This document shows positions 1-8,232 of a stretch of DNA of 43,807 bases, piece by piece (position 1 is the first letter of the stretch; every line of letters starts with the position of its first letter). Both the position numbers and the translations under genes were made by a program. The stretch is from an uncultured Pseudomonadota bacterium (GTDB taxonomy: Bacteria; Pseudomonadota; Alphaproteobacteria; RF32; CAG-239). The stretch spans positions 1-43,807 of the forward strand of contig CASEQD010000010.1 of assembly GCA_949289935.1 (NCBI GenBank). Reading direction: 5' to 3'. The notes under the pieces were generated by a model. It was not told the DNA's origin. It made no database searches and worked only from the letters and a program-made list of their open reading frames with translations.

Positions 1-412
1 TCCCTTCATCTATGTAGTGAGTATAAAAAATTATCCCGAAAATTGCTATCGCAATCTTCGGGACTTTTTTTACTGTCCAACTTTCCGGGGACAGTTCATT
101 TTGCAGGAGTTTTTTTATGTCCGGATCGGTTTGGGCTTCCCATCTGTTCATTCGCTCTCTTTCCCAGTCCCAACTCTCATCAGAAGACTCTTGGGGGTTC
201 TCATTAGAAGACTCTTGGGGGTTCTCATCAGAAGACTCTTGGGGGTTCTCATTAGAAGACTCTTGGAGGTTCTCATTAGAAGACTCTTGGAGGTTCTCAT
301 TAGAAGACTCTTGGAGGTTCTCATTAGAAGATTCTTGGAGGTTCTCATTAGAAGATTCTTTGTTTTCTCGGTTAAAAAGTCGTGAGAAAAAATTAATAAT
401 AGTTCTTTTCAT
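1..412 (-). CDS. Hypothetical protein with 8-residue tandem repeats (3' end cut by window edge)
   Basis: An open frame of about 137 codons starts at ATG 412 and stays open to the window edge, so its end is not seen. The N-terminus is basic and amphipathic (MKRTIINFFSRLFNRENK). It is followed by eight copies of an ESSNENLQ-type unit with N/D and L/P variants, then a charged segment rich in Trp and Glu (DESWDWERER) and a hydrophobic stretch near the edge. No family is recognised. There is no Shine-Dalgarno; a promoter lies at 453-481. Because 24 is divisible by three, all frames through the repeat stay open. I prefer this frame for its hydrophilic composition, start and promoter. A competing plus-strand frame at 117-440 does have an AGGAG upstream. 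A terminator-like hairpin sits inside the distal part of the frame. Confidence 0.55.
   Translation of the reverse strand, partial: MKRTIINFFSRLFNRENKESSNENLQESSNENLQESSNENLQESSNENLQESSNENPQESSDENPQESSNENPQESSDESWDWERERMNRWEAQTDPDIKKLLQNELSPESWTVKKVPKIAIAIFGIIFYTHYIDEG
34..71. terminator. Hairpin with T-runs on both sides, possible bidirectional terminator
   Basis: TCCCGAA at 34-40 pairs with TTCGGGA at 57-63, and ATTGC at 42-46 pairs with GCAAT at 51-55. A T-run follows at 65-71, and an A-run at 25-30 gives a U-run on the minus strand. It overlaps the distal part of the minus-strand frame ending at the window edge, so either that frame is shorter in practice or the hairpin is not a functional terminator. 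Confidence 0.55.
178..361. repeat. 24-bp tandem repeat, seven full units plus one partial
   Basis: Units begin CATTAGAAGA or CATCAGAAGA and repeat exactly every 24 bp from 178. The variable sites are T/C at position 4, C/T at position 11 and G/A at position 18. The three leftmost units carry GGGGG and the others GGAGG, so expansion was probably local. The unit encodes eight residues in the minus-strand protein. Confidence 0.95.
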
Positions 413-452
413 AATTATAAGTTTTAGATTAATAATTTAGTTTACAGTGTAA

Positions 453-481
453 AACATATCATATTTTTATAGCAGTGTCAA
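453..481 (-). promoter_or_regulatory. Sigma-70-type promoter for the repeat protein
   Basis: On the minus strand TTGACA (481-476) is followed after 17 nt by TATGTT (458-453). The -10 lies about 40 nt before the ATG at 412, with an A/T-rich leader between. Confidence 0.5.
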
Positions 482-588
482 TAGACAAAATTTTGAAAAA
501 TGTGCATTAAAATAAGGTGTAATATAAGAAAATAAAGTCTCCGGCAAACAATGTTTTGCGGCTCAGGTTATTTTTATAAACTAAACAT

Positions 589-620
589 AAAAAAATATCT
601 CCGCAAAGGAGATATTTTTT
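589..620 (-). terminator. Intrinsic terminator downstream of the small membrane protein
   Basis: ATATCTCC at 595-602 pairs with GGAGATAT at 608-615 around a GCAAA loop, flanked by A-runs and T-runs that extend the stem. It lies just beyond the stop at 643-645 of the minus-strand gene and could work in both directions. Confidence 0.75.
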
Positions 621-642
621 GAAATAAAGCAGAGCCGGTTAT

Positions 643-960
643 TTATGAAGTGAATTTAACGGTAAAAATTATAATCAGAATTACCGCCAGCAAAACGCCT
701 AAAACTATCCAGCTTTTAAACATTCTGTACAGTCCCTGCGACGGATAACCGTTCACCTCATATTCATCACAAACCCATTCCGTGCGTCCCCGTTCATAGA
801 AATAAGCAGACCAAAGAAGAATAACGGCCAGGCAGAGTGAATATCCCCAGTGGATAAAAAACAAAGCAATTCCGGCTATGATAAGCCCTTTAATAATGTA
901 ACCATAAATACGCGCTGCTTGTTTTTGTTCATCAACGCGTTCAGATTTTCTATTTTCCAT
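643..960 (-). CDS. Small hypothetical membrane protein
   Basis: The 105-residue product has a charged N-terminus (MENRKSERVDEQKQ). Two hydrophobic segments lie close together at about residues 22-37 and 38-54, and a third is at about 85-102 next to the C-terminus. Between the second and third is a hydrophilic loop (YERGRTEWVCDEYEVNGY). No family is recognised. The start ATG has no Shine-Dalgarno; its leader is nearly pure A/T and contains TTATTAATT, and a promoter lies at 996-1023. A strong hairpin terminator follows the stop, so this is probably a single-gene unit. Function unknown; an inner-membrane location is inferred from hydrophobicity. Confidence 0.75.
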   Translation of the reverse strand: MENRKSERVDEQKQAARIYGYIIKGLIIAGIALFFIHWGYSLCLAVILLWSAYFYERGRTEWVCDEYEVNGYPSQGLYRMFKSWIVLGVLLAVILIIIFTVKFTS

Positions 961-995
961 AATTTTATGAATTAATAATAAATTTTATTGCTTAA

Positions 996-1023
996 AGAGT
1001 ATCATAAAATGAAGAAAAGTCAA
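996..1023 (-). promoter_or_regulatory. Promoter for the small membrane protein
   Basis: Minus-strand TTGACT (1023-1018) is followed after 16 nt by TACTCT (1001-996). The -10 ends 35 nt before the ATG at 960. Confidence 0.5.
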
Positions 1024-1107
1024 TCTTTTTGCCCGGAAATACAAAAGCCGGTGAATTGTGTAATTTTTTAATGGCAGTTCGGGAAAGTCTGAATTTATCA
1101 GGATAAA

Positions 1108-1139
1108 ACAAAAAACAGCTCCCGCGATAGGAGCTGTTA
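1108..1139 (-). terminator. Terminator of tRNA-Ile
   Basis: AACAGCTCC and GGAGCTGTT (1114-1122 and 1130-1138) form a 9-bp stem, and the minus strand continues into a T-run. It directly follows the CCA end of the tRNA. Confidence 0.85.
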
Positions 1140-1143
1140 ACTA

Positions 1144-1220
1144 TGGTGGGCTCTGCAAGACTCGAACTTGCGACCAGACCGTTATGAGCGGCCCGCTCTA
1201 ACCAACTGAGCTAAGAGCCC
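1144..1220 (-). tRNA. tRNA with CAU anticodon, probably tRNA-Ile2(CAU)
   Basis: The 77-nt cloverleaf includes an encoded CCA. The acceptor is GGGCTCT/AGAGCCC, the D-stem GCTC/GAGC, the anticodon stem GGCCG/CGGTC with loop CTCATAA, the variable loop TGGTC, and the T-arm GCAAG-TTCGAGT-CTTGC. A CAU anticodon could be initiator Met, elongator Met or lysidine-modified Ile. The CTTAGCTCAG start and the TGGTCGC stretch match bacterial tRNA-Ile(CAU), which is read as AUA-decoding after TilS modification. The acceptor does not look like initiator tRNA. Identity is inferred from remembered sequences rather than computed. Confidence 0.9.
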
Positions 1221-1328
1221 GCCGACCTGATGTGAAACATAAAATAAACTTGCTTTATAGTCAAGGGGAATTTTATTTTAAATTTTTCAAAAAAAATAAT
1301 ATCTTTTTGTATGAAGAACTTTTTGTGA

Positions 1329-1356
1329 TTGTTTTTTTATGAAAAAGGCGTATCCT
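1329..1356 (+). promoter_or_regulatory. Candidate promoter for queH
   Basis: TTGTTT at 1329-1334 is followed after 16 nt by TATCCT at 1351-1356, 24 nt before the queH start. Confidence 0.4.
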
Positions 1357-1379
1357 TTGGCAAAAATAAAGGAGAAAAT

Positions 1380-1907
1380 ATGAATAAAGGTTTGCTGCTT
1401 TTGTCTTGCTGTGCTCCGTGTTCCTGTGCTGTTATCGAAAAACTGGCCGGGGAGGGACGGCTTTTCAGCGTGGTTTTTTATAATCCGAATATTCGTCCGG
1501 AAGAGGAATATCACAGGCGTTGTGATGAAAATAAGCGGGTTTGTGAAAAATTCGGCGTCCCTTTTATTGAGCTGGAATATGACAACGAACGTTGGTGCAG
1601 CTTAACCCGGGGATTGGAAAATGAACCGGAAAGAGGCGCACGTTGCAGCGTTTGTTTCTACATGCGTTTGAAAAGAGTGATGGAATATGCGAAAGAAAAC
1701 GGATTCAGCCAGGTCGCTTCGGTTCTCGGCGTCTCCCGTTACAAAAATCTGGCTCAGGTGAATGAAGCGGCAACGAAAGCATCTTTGGCAGTTGGCGTAC
1801 CTTATCTGGAAGTGGAAGGGCGGAAGCACGGCATGCAGGAGCGCCGCCGGCAGCTTATCAGTGAAATGGAGTTGTATCAACAGAGGTATTGCGGTTGCAA
1901 ACCTTGA
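1380..1907 (+). CDS. queH: Epoxyqueuosine reductase QueH
   Basis: This 175-residue protein belongs to the QueH (DUF208) family, the non-cobalamin enzyme for the last step of queuosine synthesis: reduction of epoxyqueuosine to queuosine in tRNA. The family cysteines are visible: CCAPC near residues 10-14, the later CSVC, and CGC at the C-terminus (YCGCKP). These are expected to bind a 4Fe-4S cluster and a second metal. The ATG at 1380 is chosen because AAAGGAG precedes it by a few bases; an upstream in-frame extension lacks such a site. The stop lies only 3 nt before a block of direct repeats that separates this gene from rnhB. QueH instead of QueG implies the last Q step does not need cobalamin here. 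Confidence 0.92.
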   Translation: MNKGLLLLSCCAPCSCAVIEKLAGEGRLFSVVFYNPNIRPEEEYHRRCDENKRVCEKFGVPFIELEYDNERWCSLTRGLENEPERGARCSVCFYMRLKRVMEYAKENGFSQVASVLGVSRYKNLAQVNEAATKASLAVGVPYLEVEGRKHGMQERRRQLISEMELYQQRYCGCKP

Positions 1908-1910
1908 AAC

Positions 1911-2255
1911 ACGCTCTGCGGCCGACTAATACAGAAACTGCGCGTAAAATGTTCGGTCATGTACCTTATATGTACACTCCCTCACATTTTCACTGGTTTC
2001 TTATTATTCGGCGCACATATCGTGTTTCACAACGGTCAGGGGTACTCCCTCACATTTTCACTGGTTTCTTATTATTCGGCGCACATATCGTGTTTCACAA
2101 CGGTCATGGGCTTGCCGGGGGAACGCTCTGCGGCCGACTAATACAGAAACTGCGTGTAAAATGTTCGGTCATGTACCTTATATGTACACTCCCTCACATT
2201 TTCACTGGTTTCTTATTATTCGGCGCACATATCGTGTTTCACAACGGTCAGGGGG
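1911..2255. repeat. Nested direct repeats between queH and rnhB
   Basis: A copy of about 132 bp at 1911-2042 recurs at 2123-2255 (offset 212), nearly identical; one clear difference is CGCGT versus CGTGT. Between them, 2045-2109 repeats the distal half (CTCCCTCACATTTTCACTGG onward), about 65 bp with offset 68. The order is full copy, half copy, full copy. Several frames run through it, but I see no convincing start/RBS pair or protein family. No terminal inverted repeats or transposase are seen. The last copy ends about 20 nt before rnhB, so the repeats form the rnhB 5' region. Confidence 0.95.
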
Positions 2256-2273
2256 TAATAAAAGGAGCGGATT

Positions 2274-2900
2274 ATGCCTGATTTTGAAATTGAAAATAAA
2301 TATAACGGGTTGATTGCCGGTATTGACGAGGCGGGCAGGGGGCCATGGGCCGGTCCGGTGGTGGCCGGCGCCGTGCTTATTTTAAACAGACAGCTCCCCA
2401 AAGAGCTTTTAGACGGACTTGATGACTCAAAAAAACTTTCAGCTTTTAAAAGAGAAAAACTCTGTAATCTTTTGTATGAACAGGAAAAGTGTGGAAATGT
2501 CTGTCTCGCCCTCGGGGAGGCGAGCAGTGAGGAAATTGACCGTTTGAATATTTTGCAGGCGACTTTTCTGGCGATGAAAAGGGCTGTTTCCTCATTGAAA
2601 ATCCGACCGGAGGCGGCTCTTGTGGATGGCAACCGGTCTCCTGCCGATTTTCCCGTAAAAACTGAAACCGTTGTTAAAGGAGACGGAAAATCTTATTCCA
2701 TCGCGGCTGCGTCGATTATTGCCAAAGTTTATCGGGATCATTATATGGCAAAACTGGCGGAAAAATATCCTTATTACGGTTTTGAAAAAAATGCCGGTTA
2801 CGGGACATCCCTTCATGTTCAGGGATTGAAAGCTCATGGCGCCGTTAAGGGTGTTCACAGGTTTTCTTACCGGCCGGTGAAAGAACTGGCGGTTAAATAA
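2274..2900 (+). CDS. rnhB: Ribonuclease HII
   Basis: RNase HII cuts the RNA strand of RNA-DNA hybrids and removes single ribonucleotides from DNA. The 208-residue length is normal. The signature GIDEAGRGPWAGPVVAGAV at residues 16-34 carries the first two acidic catalytic residues (D18, E19). DDSKKL near residue 50 and ALVDGN near residue 116 supply further acidic positions, and the AAASIIAKVYRD block is typical of type 2 enzymes. AAAGGAG stands 6 nt before the ATG and fixes the start. Upstream is the nested repeat block, so expression may depend on a promoter inside the repeats or on read-through from queH. Confidence 0.97.
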   Translation: MPDFEIENKYNGLIAGIDEAGRGPWAGPVVAGAVLILNRQLPKELLDGLDDSKKLSAFKREKLCNLLYEQEKCGNVCLALGEASSEEIDRLNILQATFLAMKRAVSSLKIRPEAALVDGNRSPADFPVKTETVVKGDGKSYSIAAASIIAKVYRDHYMAKLAEKYPYYGFEKNAGYGTSLHVQGLKAHGAVKGVHRFSYRPVKELAVK

Positions 2901-2913
2901 TTGATAATTTGTT

Positions 2914-2941
2914 TTGAAAAATAAATAAAAATAGGTAAAAA
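2914..2941 (+). promoter_or_regulatory. Candidate promoter for the orphan gene at 2992
   Basis: TTGAAA at 2914-2919 is followed after 16 nt by TAAAAA at 2936-2941, about 50 nt before the ATG. The match is modest in a very A/T-rich stretch. Confidence 0.35.
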
Positions 2942-2991
2942 TGTGAAACAGCGAATCTATATATTATGTTTTTACCATTAATTTTATTGTT

Positions 2992-3612
2992 ATGACTGCG
3001 CAGGAAGTAAACGGGCAAATGCTGTTAATACGGATGTATTTGTCTTGTCTGGCCGAGCTTAAGGTTGTTTTGAGCGAAAATTCCGAACGGGATTTATTCT
3101 TTCTTTTGGGGATTATCCGCCAAATGAAAATTGTGTCCGGTCTTTCGGAAAAGCTGGCAAAGGTCGGAAAAAACGAAGACTGGGAATATTTTTCTTATTT
3201 AATGATGTCTGAATGCCTGAGAATGGAAAAGAAATTTTTTGCCGAAGCGTCTGCTTTGGAAAATTTTCCCGAAAACTGGCCTTCCGTCAGAAAAAATTTT
3301 GAAAGAACCCTGTTGGCATTGTCTTTTAATACGCTTGACAGAAACAGGCTGCTTGACGAGCTTGCCGCTTTTTTTAACAGCAGGCATGCTTTTGATTATC
3401 CCGATATTACCGAAGATGTCGTGGAAATTGTTGCTTCTGTCTGGGGTGAAGACGTTGAACTTCTGCTTTTTCAGGCGCCGATCAGTGAAGATTGCAGCTT
3501 TCCGGATGCGGATAACAATGCTCCGCATGAAAATCTGCCGCCGGCGGAAGATAGTTCCGAAAATGACATCAACCGGTATCTGGATGAGCTGAATCGTCTG
3601 AGGAAAAAGTAA
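2992..3612 (+). CDS. Hypothetical protein, 206 residues
   Basis: I do not recognise a family. The first ~150 residues look mostly helical and soluble, with many Leu, Glu and Lys and no signal peptide or membrane segment. An acidic, Pro/Asn-rich linker follows (about residues 160-190), and the protein ends in a short basic helix (NRYLDELNRLRKK). The start ATG has no Shine-Dalgarno; its leader is A/T-rich and contains CATTAATTTTATTG. A terminator follows at 3647-3679, so it appears to be transcribed alone. The composition suggests an intracellular protein with a tail that may bind a partner, but that is only an inference. Confidence 0.75.
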   Translation: MTAQEVNGQMLLIRMYLSCLAELKVVLSENSERDLFFLLGIIRQMKIVSGLSEKLAKVGKNEDWEYFSYLMMSECLRMEKKFFAEASALENFPENWPSVRKNFERTLLALSFNTLDRNRLLDELAAFFNSRHAFDYPDITEDVVEIVASVWGEDVELLLFQAPISEDCSFPDADNNAPHENLPPAEDSSENDINRYLDELNRLRKK

Positions 3613-3646
3613 AAATGTATTTTTATCAGGCGTCTGTATGAAAAGG

Positions 3647-3679
3647 AACTGCGAAAATTTTACTTTCGCAGTTTTTTTT
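3647..3679 (+). terminator. Intrinsic terminator
   Basis: AACTGCGAAA at 3647-3656 pairs with TTTCGCAGTT at 3664-3673, followed by a run of T. It separates the orphan gene from ccrM. Confidence 0.85.
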
Positions 3680-3685
3680 GTTGCG

Positions 3686-3700
3686 TTAATAAAATTATAA
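3686..3700 (+). promoter_or_regulatory. CtrA-like site upstream of ccrM (weak)
   Basis: TTAA, 7 nt, ATAA at 3686-3700 matches seven of eight fixed positions of the TTAA-N7-TTAA CtrA box, about 60 nt before the ccrM start. In Caulobacter ccrM is CtrA-activated. Such matches arise easily in A/T-rich DNA. Confidence 0.25.
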
Positions 3701-3744
3701 CCTTATTCTAGCATACTGTGAACGTTGAGAATTTATAATCATAG

Positions 3745-4863
<1,119 letters not shown>

Positions 4864-4880
4864 TAAAAGAAACAAAAACG

Positions 4881-6032
4881 ATGAGTAAAATATGGCCGGC
4901 AGATGCAGATAAAAGCAGAACAGGACTTGCCCGTCTCAATGATGAGCAGACGCGTCCGGTATATGCGGCCATTGATCTCGGGACAACATCTTGTCGTTTG
5001 GTTATAGCGTCTCCGACGCCGACTTCTTTTCAGGTTATTGAAACGTTTTCAAAGGTTACCCGGCTGGGAGAGGGGATTATTAATAATAACGAGCTTTCCC
5101 GGCAGGCTGTCCGGCGTACAGTGACGGCGCTTAAGGTGTGTGCCGGCGTTATTAATGAATATGCTCCGATTTACCGGATGCGCTTTGTGGCAACGGCAGC
5201 CTGCCGCCGGGCGAAAAACTGCGGCGATTTTCTGGCGCTGGTTAAGCGTGAAACCGGGCTTAATATTGAAATTATTTCCTCCAAGGAAGAAGCCCGGCTG
5301 GCCGTGGTTGGTTGTATTCCGCTGCTTAACCGGTGTATTAAACGAACGTTGGTTTTTGATATCGGCGGCGGTTCGACGGAAATTTCGCTGGCGCGGATTA
5401 CCAATACCGGCAAAACTTTTATTGAGGGATTTGTTTCTCTGCCGTACGGCGTCGTTACTATTTCCGAAGCATTTCCGGCAAAGGATATGACGGATCTGGC
5501 TTACAGCACCATTATTGAACGGACGCATAAAATATTAAAGGAATTTGACGATAAGCATCATATTTTTGAGGCAATAAAAAATCAGGAAATTCAGATTATC
5601 GGCACTTCCGGAACAGTAACGGTCTTGGGCGCCGTTCATCTGAATCTGCCCCGTTACAACCGTTCGGCCGTTGACGGTATTGCCATTTCCAAGCGGGATA
5701 TTTTTCGGGCAATTAACAAGATTAAGGTTATGGGGGACGAAGGCCGCCGCAAACATCCCTGTATCGGTGCGCAGAAGGCGGATCTGACTTTAGCCGGTTG
5801 CGCCATTATTGAAGCATTGTGTTCTTTTTGGCCGATTTCTGAAATTACGGTGGCGGACAGAGGCATCAGGGAGGGCATTCTCCTTGATTTGATGCATCGC
5901 AATCAGAAATATCCCAATAAGGTGCAAAAAAAATATCATTCCCGCCATCCTTATGTTCATAATCGGGGAAAATCAAGAAAATTTCGTTCTTTTGAAAGTG
6001 TGAAAACAAACAATGCAGAGGTGATTATATGA
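4881..6032 (+). CDS. Ppx/GppA family phosphatase, first paralogue
   Basis: It belongs to the exopolyphosphatase / pppGpp phosphatase family of the ASKHA fold. The phosphate-1 motif IDLGTTSCRLVI starts at residue 31, preceded by a polar extension, and the phosphate-2 motif DIGGGSTEISL starts at residue 160. SKEEARL supplies the conserved Glu. It is 383 residues, with a basic C-terminal tail (KKYHSRHPYVHNRGKSRK) missing from its neighbour. ATG 4881 is used; an in-frame TTG at 4860 overlapping the ccrM stop is possible. The gene overlaps the next paralogue by 4 nt (ATGA). Whether it hydrolyses polyphosphate, pppGpp or both cannot be told from sequence alone. Confidence 0.9.
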   Translation: MSKIWPADADKSRTGLARLNDEQTRPVYAAIDLGTTSCRLVIASPTPTSFQVIETFSKVTRLGEGIINNNELSRQAVRRTVTALKVCAGVINEYAPIYRMRFVATAACRRAKNCGDFLALVKRETGLNIEIISSKEEARLAVVGCIPLLNRCIKRTLVFDIGGGSTEISLARITNTGKTFIEGFVSLPYGVVTISEAFPAKDMTDLAYSTIIERTHKILKEFDDKHHIFEAIKNQEIQIIGTSGTVTVLGAVHLNLPRYNRSAVDGIAISKRDIFRAINKIKVMGDEGRRKHPCIGAQKADLTLAGCAIIEALCSFWPISEITVADRGIREGILLDLMHRNQKYPNKVQKKYHSRHPYVHNRGKSRKFRSFESVKTNNAEVII

Positions 6033-6991
6033 CTGATGTTTATTTTTCTGCCATAGATCTCGGAACAAATTCGTGCCGTTTGCTGATTGTGAATTCAAAA
6101 GGCAAGACTGTTTATCAGGATTCAATGCCGACCCGTTTGGGGGAGGGGATGCAGAGTGAAATGAAGCTTACGCCGGCTGCCGTTGCCCGGGGGTTGGATT
6201 GTTTTCAGCAATATAAGCAGATAATGGATCATTATAATATCGTCAGTTCCAGGGCTATTGCGACGGAAGCCTGCAGAGCGGCGAAAAATGCGCAGGATTT
6301 TTTGCGCAAAATATATGAAAAAACCGAAATTTTTATTGAAGTGGTCGATCCCAAAGAAGAAGCCAGACTCAATTTGAAAGGCGCTGTTTCTCATGTCAGA
6401 AAGGGCAAGCCCTATGTGGTTATTGTCGATTTGGGCGGCGGTTCGACGGAAATTACGCTGGCCGCCAATTCCGAAAAGCTGGAAATGCTTTCTTCCGTTT
6501 CCATTCCCTGGGGATCGGCGACGGCATCGGATGCGTTTAAGCTTGAAACTTATAATGAGATCGGAGCTAATCGCCTGAGAGAAGATGTTAAACGCTGGGT
6601 GAACGGATTTAAACGAACGGCGTATTATGATGATTTGCGCGAGGATGTCAGTTTTGTTGCAACTTCTAGCACTCCTTTACGTTTGGCTGCCATTATCAAA
6701 AGGCACAAATATTATGATCGGGAAAAGTGCGACGGTTTGAAATTTACGCTTAAGGATGTTACGACGGTTTTGAATAAAATTAAAAAGCAGACGGTTGAAG
6801 AAATGGCTGAAAATCCTTGTATCGGGTCAAAAAGAGCACCGATGTTTATAGCCGCAACGGTAATGTTTAAAGAGATTTTTGATGGTTTGGGCGCCGATAG
6901 CATTGTCGCTTCGTTGAAAAGCGCCAAAGACGGTATTGTTGAAGAACTGATGGAAAAATATAAACGGGAAAAGACAAAAGAAAATGGTTAA
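6029..6991 (+). CDS. Ppx/GppA family phosphatase, second paralogue
   Basis: A second, shorter Ppx/GppA protein of 320 residues. IDLGTNSCRLLI begins near residue 9 and DLGGGSTEITL at residue 134; DPKEEARL supplies the conserved acidic residues. It matches the short single-domain form that often neighbours rlmE in Alphaproteobacteria, so this may be the ancestral copy and the upstream gene the duplicate. It starts at an ATGA overlap with the first paralogue and overlaps rlmE by 8 nt, so the genes are very probably one operon with coupled translation. The substrate is not determinable here. Confidence 0.92.
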   Translation: MTDVYFSAIDLGTNSCRLLIVNSKGKTVYQDSMPTRLGEGMQSEMKLTPAAVARGLDCFQQYKQIMDHYNIVSSRAIATEACRAAKNAQDFLRKIYEKTEIFIEVVDPKEEARLNLKGAVSHVRKGKPYVVIVDLGGGSTEITLAANSEKLEMLSSVSIPWGSATASDAFKLETYNEIGANRLREDVKRWVNGFKRTAYYDDLREDVSFVATSSTPLRLAAIIKRHKYYDREKCDGLKFTLKDVTTVLNKIKKQTVEEMAENPCIGSKRAPMFIAATVMFKEIFDGLGADSIVASLKSAKDGIVEELMEKYKREKTKENG

Positions 6992-7691
6992 ACTGACCAA
7001 ATCGGCAAAAGAAGTACGCGGCAGAAAAACTTTGGCCGTCAGGGTTAAAACGGCAAAGTCGCGCAGCAAATCTTCGGTTAAGTGGTTGTCGCGCCAGCTT
7101 AATGATCCTTATGTTGCGGAAGCTCACAGAAAAGGTTTTCGTTCCCGAGCGGCATTTAAACTGATTCAACTGGATGAAAAATTTCATTTTTTGGGAAAAG
7201 GCAGAAGGATTGTCGATTTGGGGTGTGCTCCCGGCGGTTGGACTCAGGTTGCGGTACAGCGCAACAAGGGGGCGGGTAAAGTTATCGGAATTGATATTTT
7301 GGAGACGGAACCTGTTCCGGGAGCGGAGTTGATTCAGCAGGATTTTACCGAACCGGAGGCGGCTGAGCGGTTGAAAAAACTTTTGGACGGCAAGGCAGAT
7401 ATTGTTATGAGCGATATGGCGGCGAATACGACCGGACATCAACAGACCGATCATTTACGGACGATTGCTCTGGTGGAAGCCGCTTATGAATTTGCCAAAG
7501 AAGTTTTGGAGACAGGGGGAATATTTATAGCCAAAGTGTTTAAAGGCGGTATGGAAGCGGCTTTGTTGAGTGATGTTAAGCGCAATTTTGCCAAAGTGTC
7601 GCATGCCAAGCCTGATGCCAGTCGTCAGGGTTCTCCGGAAGAATATCTGGTGGCTGTCGGTTTTCGGGGAAATAAGGAACAAAACGGCTGA
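6984..7691 (+). CDS. rlmE: 23S rRNA 2'-O-ribose methyltransferase RlmE (FtsJ/RrmJ)
   Basis: RlmE methylates U2552 in the A-loop of 23S rRNA late in 50S assembly. The SAM-binding segment is VDLGCAPGGWTQVA near residues 77-90. The K-D-K-E tetrad is represented by SRAAFKL, MSDMAAN, IAKVFKGG and SPEEYL. The basic N-terminal extension of about 55 residues (KTAKSRSKSS) is longer than in E. coli and usual for alphaproteobacterial members. It overlaps the upstream Ppx/GppA gene by 8 nt and ends the ccrM-ppx-ppx-rlmE unit. A new promoter follows at 7722. Confidence 0.95.
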   Translation: MVKLTKSAKEVRGRKTLAVRVKTAKSRSKSSVKWLSRQLNDPYVAEAHRKGFRSRAAFKLIQLDEKFHFLGKGRRIVDLGCAPGGWTQVAVQRNKGAGKVIGIDILETEPVPGAELIQQDFTEPEAAERLKKLLDGKADIVMSDMAANTTGHQQTDHLRTIALVEAAYEFAKEVLETGGIFIAKVFKGGMEAALLSDVKRNFAKVSHAKPDASRQGSPEEYLVAVGFRGNKEQNG

Positions 7692-7721
7692 TTTTTCCGG
7701 AAAATGTTTTACAAAAAAACT

Positions 7722-7750
7722 TTGACAAAAATCTTTTAAAAGGCTATTTT
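7722..7750 (+). promoter_or_regulatory. Sigma-70-type promoter for the orphan gene at 7791
   Basis: TTGACA at 7722-7727, a 17-nt spacer and TATTTT at 7745-7750; the -10 ends 40 nt before the ATG. A GGAGGA at 7754-7759 falls near the likely transcription start, far from the start codon, so it probably does not serve as its Shine-Dalgarno. Confidence 0.6.
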
Positions 7751-7790
7751 GAAGGAGGAATTTTATTATTAATTTATAATTTTTATCATA

Positions 7791-8165
7791 ATGAATAAGT
7801 ATAAAACTGTTTTTGAGATTGATGACAGTGCCATTTTACGGTTAAACGTCATCAGGAAAAGAGATGTGTTGAATTTGTGGATGCAAATTCGTTCAGAAGT
7901 TCCGCGTAGAATCTGGATTGGTTTGGTTTCGTGTTGGGAAAAGGGCATGAAAGTGAGAAATCCGGCCTGGATTTTTCTTGATGAAAGCGGTATGTGCTAT
8001 GTCTATTTTCCTTACAGTCATGAAATCAGTCTGTTAGGTCTTTATCATCGCCAATATCCGCCGATTTTGTGGATATATTGTCGCAACTATTATTGCGGAT
8101 ATATCGACGGAAAAGAAAACTATGTCGGTTTGATTGCTGTCGGTAACGTGATGATGACGTTCTGA
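7791..8165 (+). CDS. Hypothetical protein, 124 residues, rich in aromatic residues
   Basis: No family is recognised. The protein is soluble-looking, without a signal peptide, and unusually rich in Trp, Tyr and Cys, especially in the second half (PPILWIYCRNYYCGYIDG). The alternation of hydrophobic and charged positions suggests a small beta-rich domain. A good promoter lies upstream and a strong terminator follows, so it is a single-gene unit. The ATG has no nearby Shine-Dalgarno and is preceded by an A/T-only leader containing TTATTAATTT, as in four other orphan genes of this window. Confidence 0.75.
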   Translation: MNKYKTVFEIDDSAILRLNVIRKRDVLNLWMQIRSEVPRRIWIGLVSCWEKGMKVRNPAWIFLDESGMCYVYFPYSHEISLLGLYHRQYPPILWIYCRNYYCGYIDGKENYVGLIAVGNVMMTF

Positions 8166-8173
8166 TTGAGCAG

Positions 8174-8218
8174 GAAACACGGTTTGGGAACATTGTTGCC
8201 CAAGCCGTGTTTTTTTTG
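8174..8218 (+). terminator. Strong intrinsic terminator
   Basis: AACACGG-TTTGGG pairs with CCCAA-GCCGTGTT, ending in a run of eight T. It closes the 7791 gene and faces the converging secreted-protein gene. Confidence 0.9.
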
Positions 8219-8232
8219 AAAAGAGATTATTA

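Noticed and set aside
178-361. The regular 24-bp units look at first like a CRISPR array.
   Set aside because: There are no spacers between units and no cas genes; the units are contiguous and divisible by three, so it is a coding tandem repeat.
117-440. A plus-strand frame through the tandem repeat has AGGAG 7 nt before its ATG.
   Set aside because: Its product is an unlikely Ser/Trp/Phe-rich repeat; the minus frame has better composition, a promoter and a typical N-terminus. Not fully excluded.
1144-1220. Reading the CAU tRNA as elongator or initiator methionine tRNA.
   Set aside because: The acceptor and the TGGTCGC block fit tRNA-Ile(CAU) better, though only a tRNA-model search would settle it.
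1889-2281. Open frames through the nested repeats between queH and rnhB.
   Set aside because: They arise from repetition of the same A/T-rich unit, lack an RBS and match no family.
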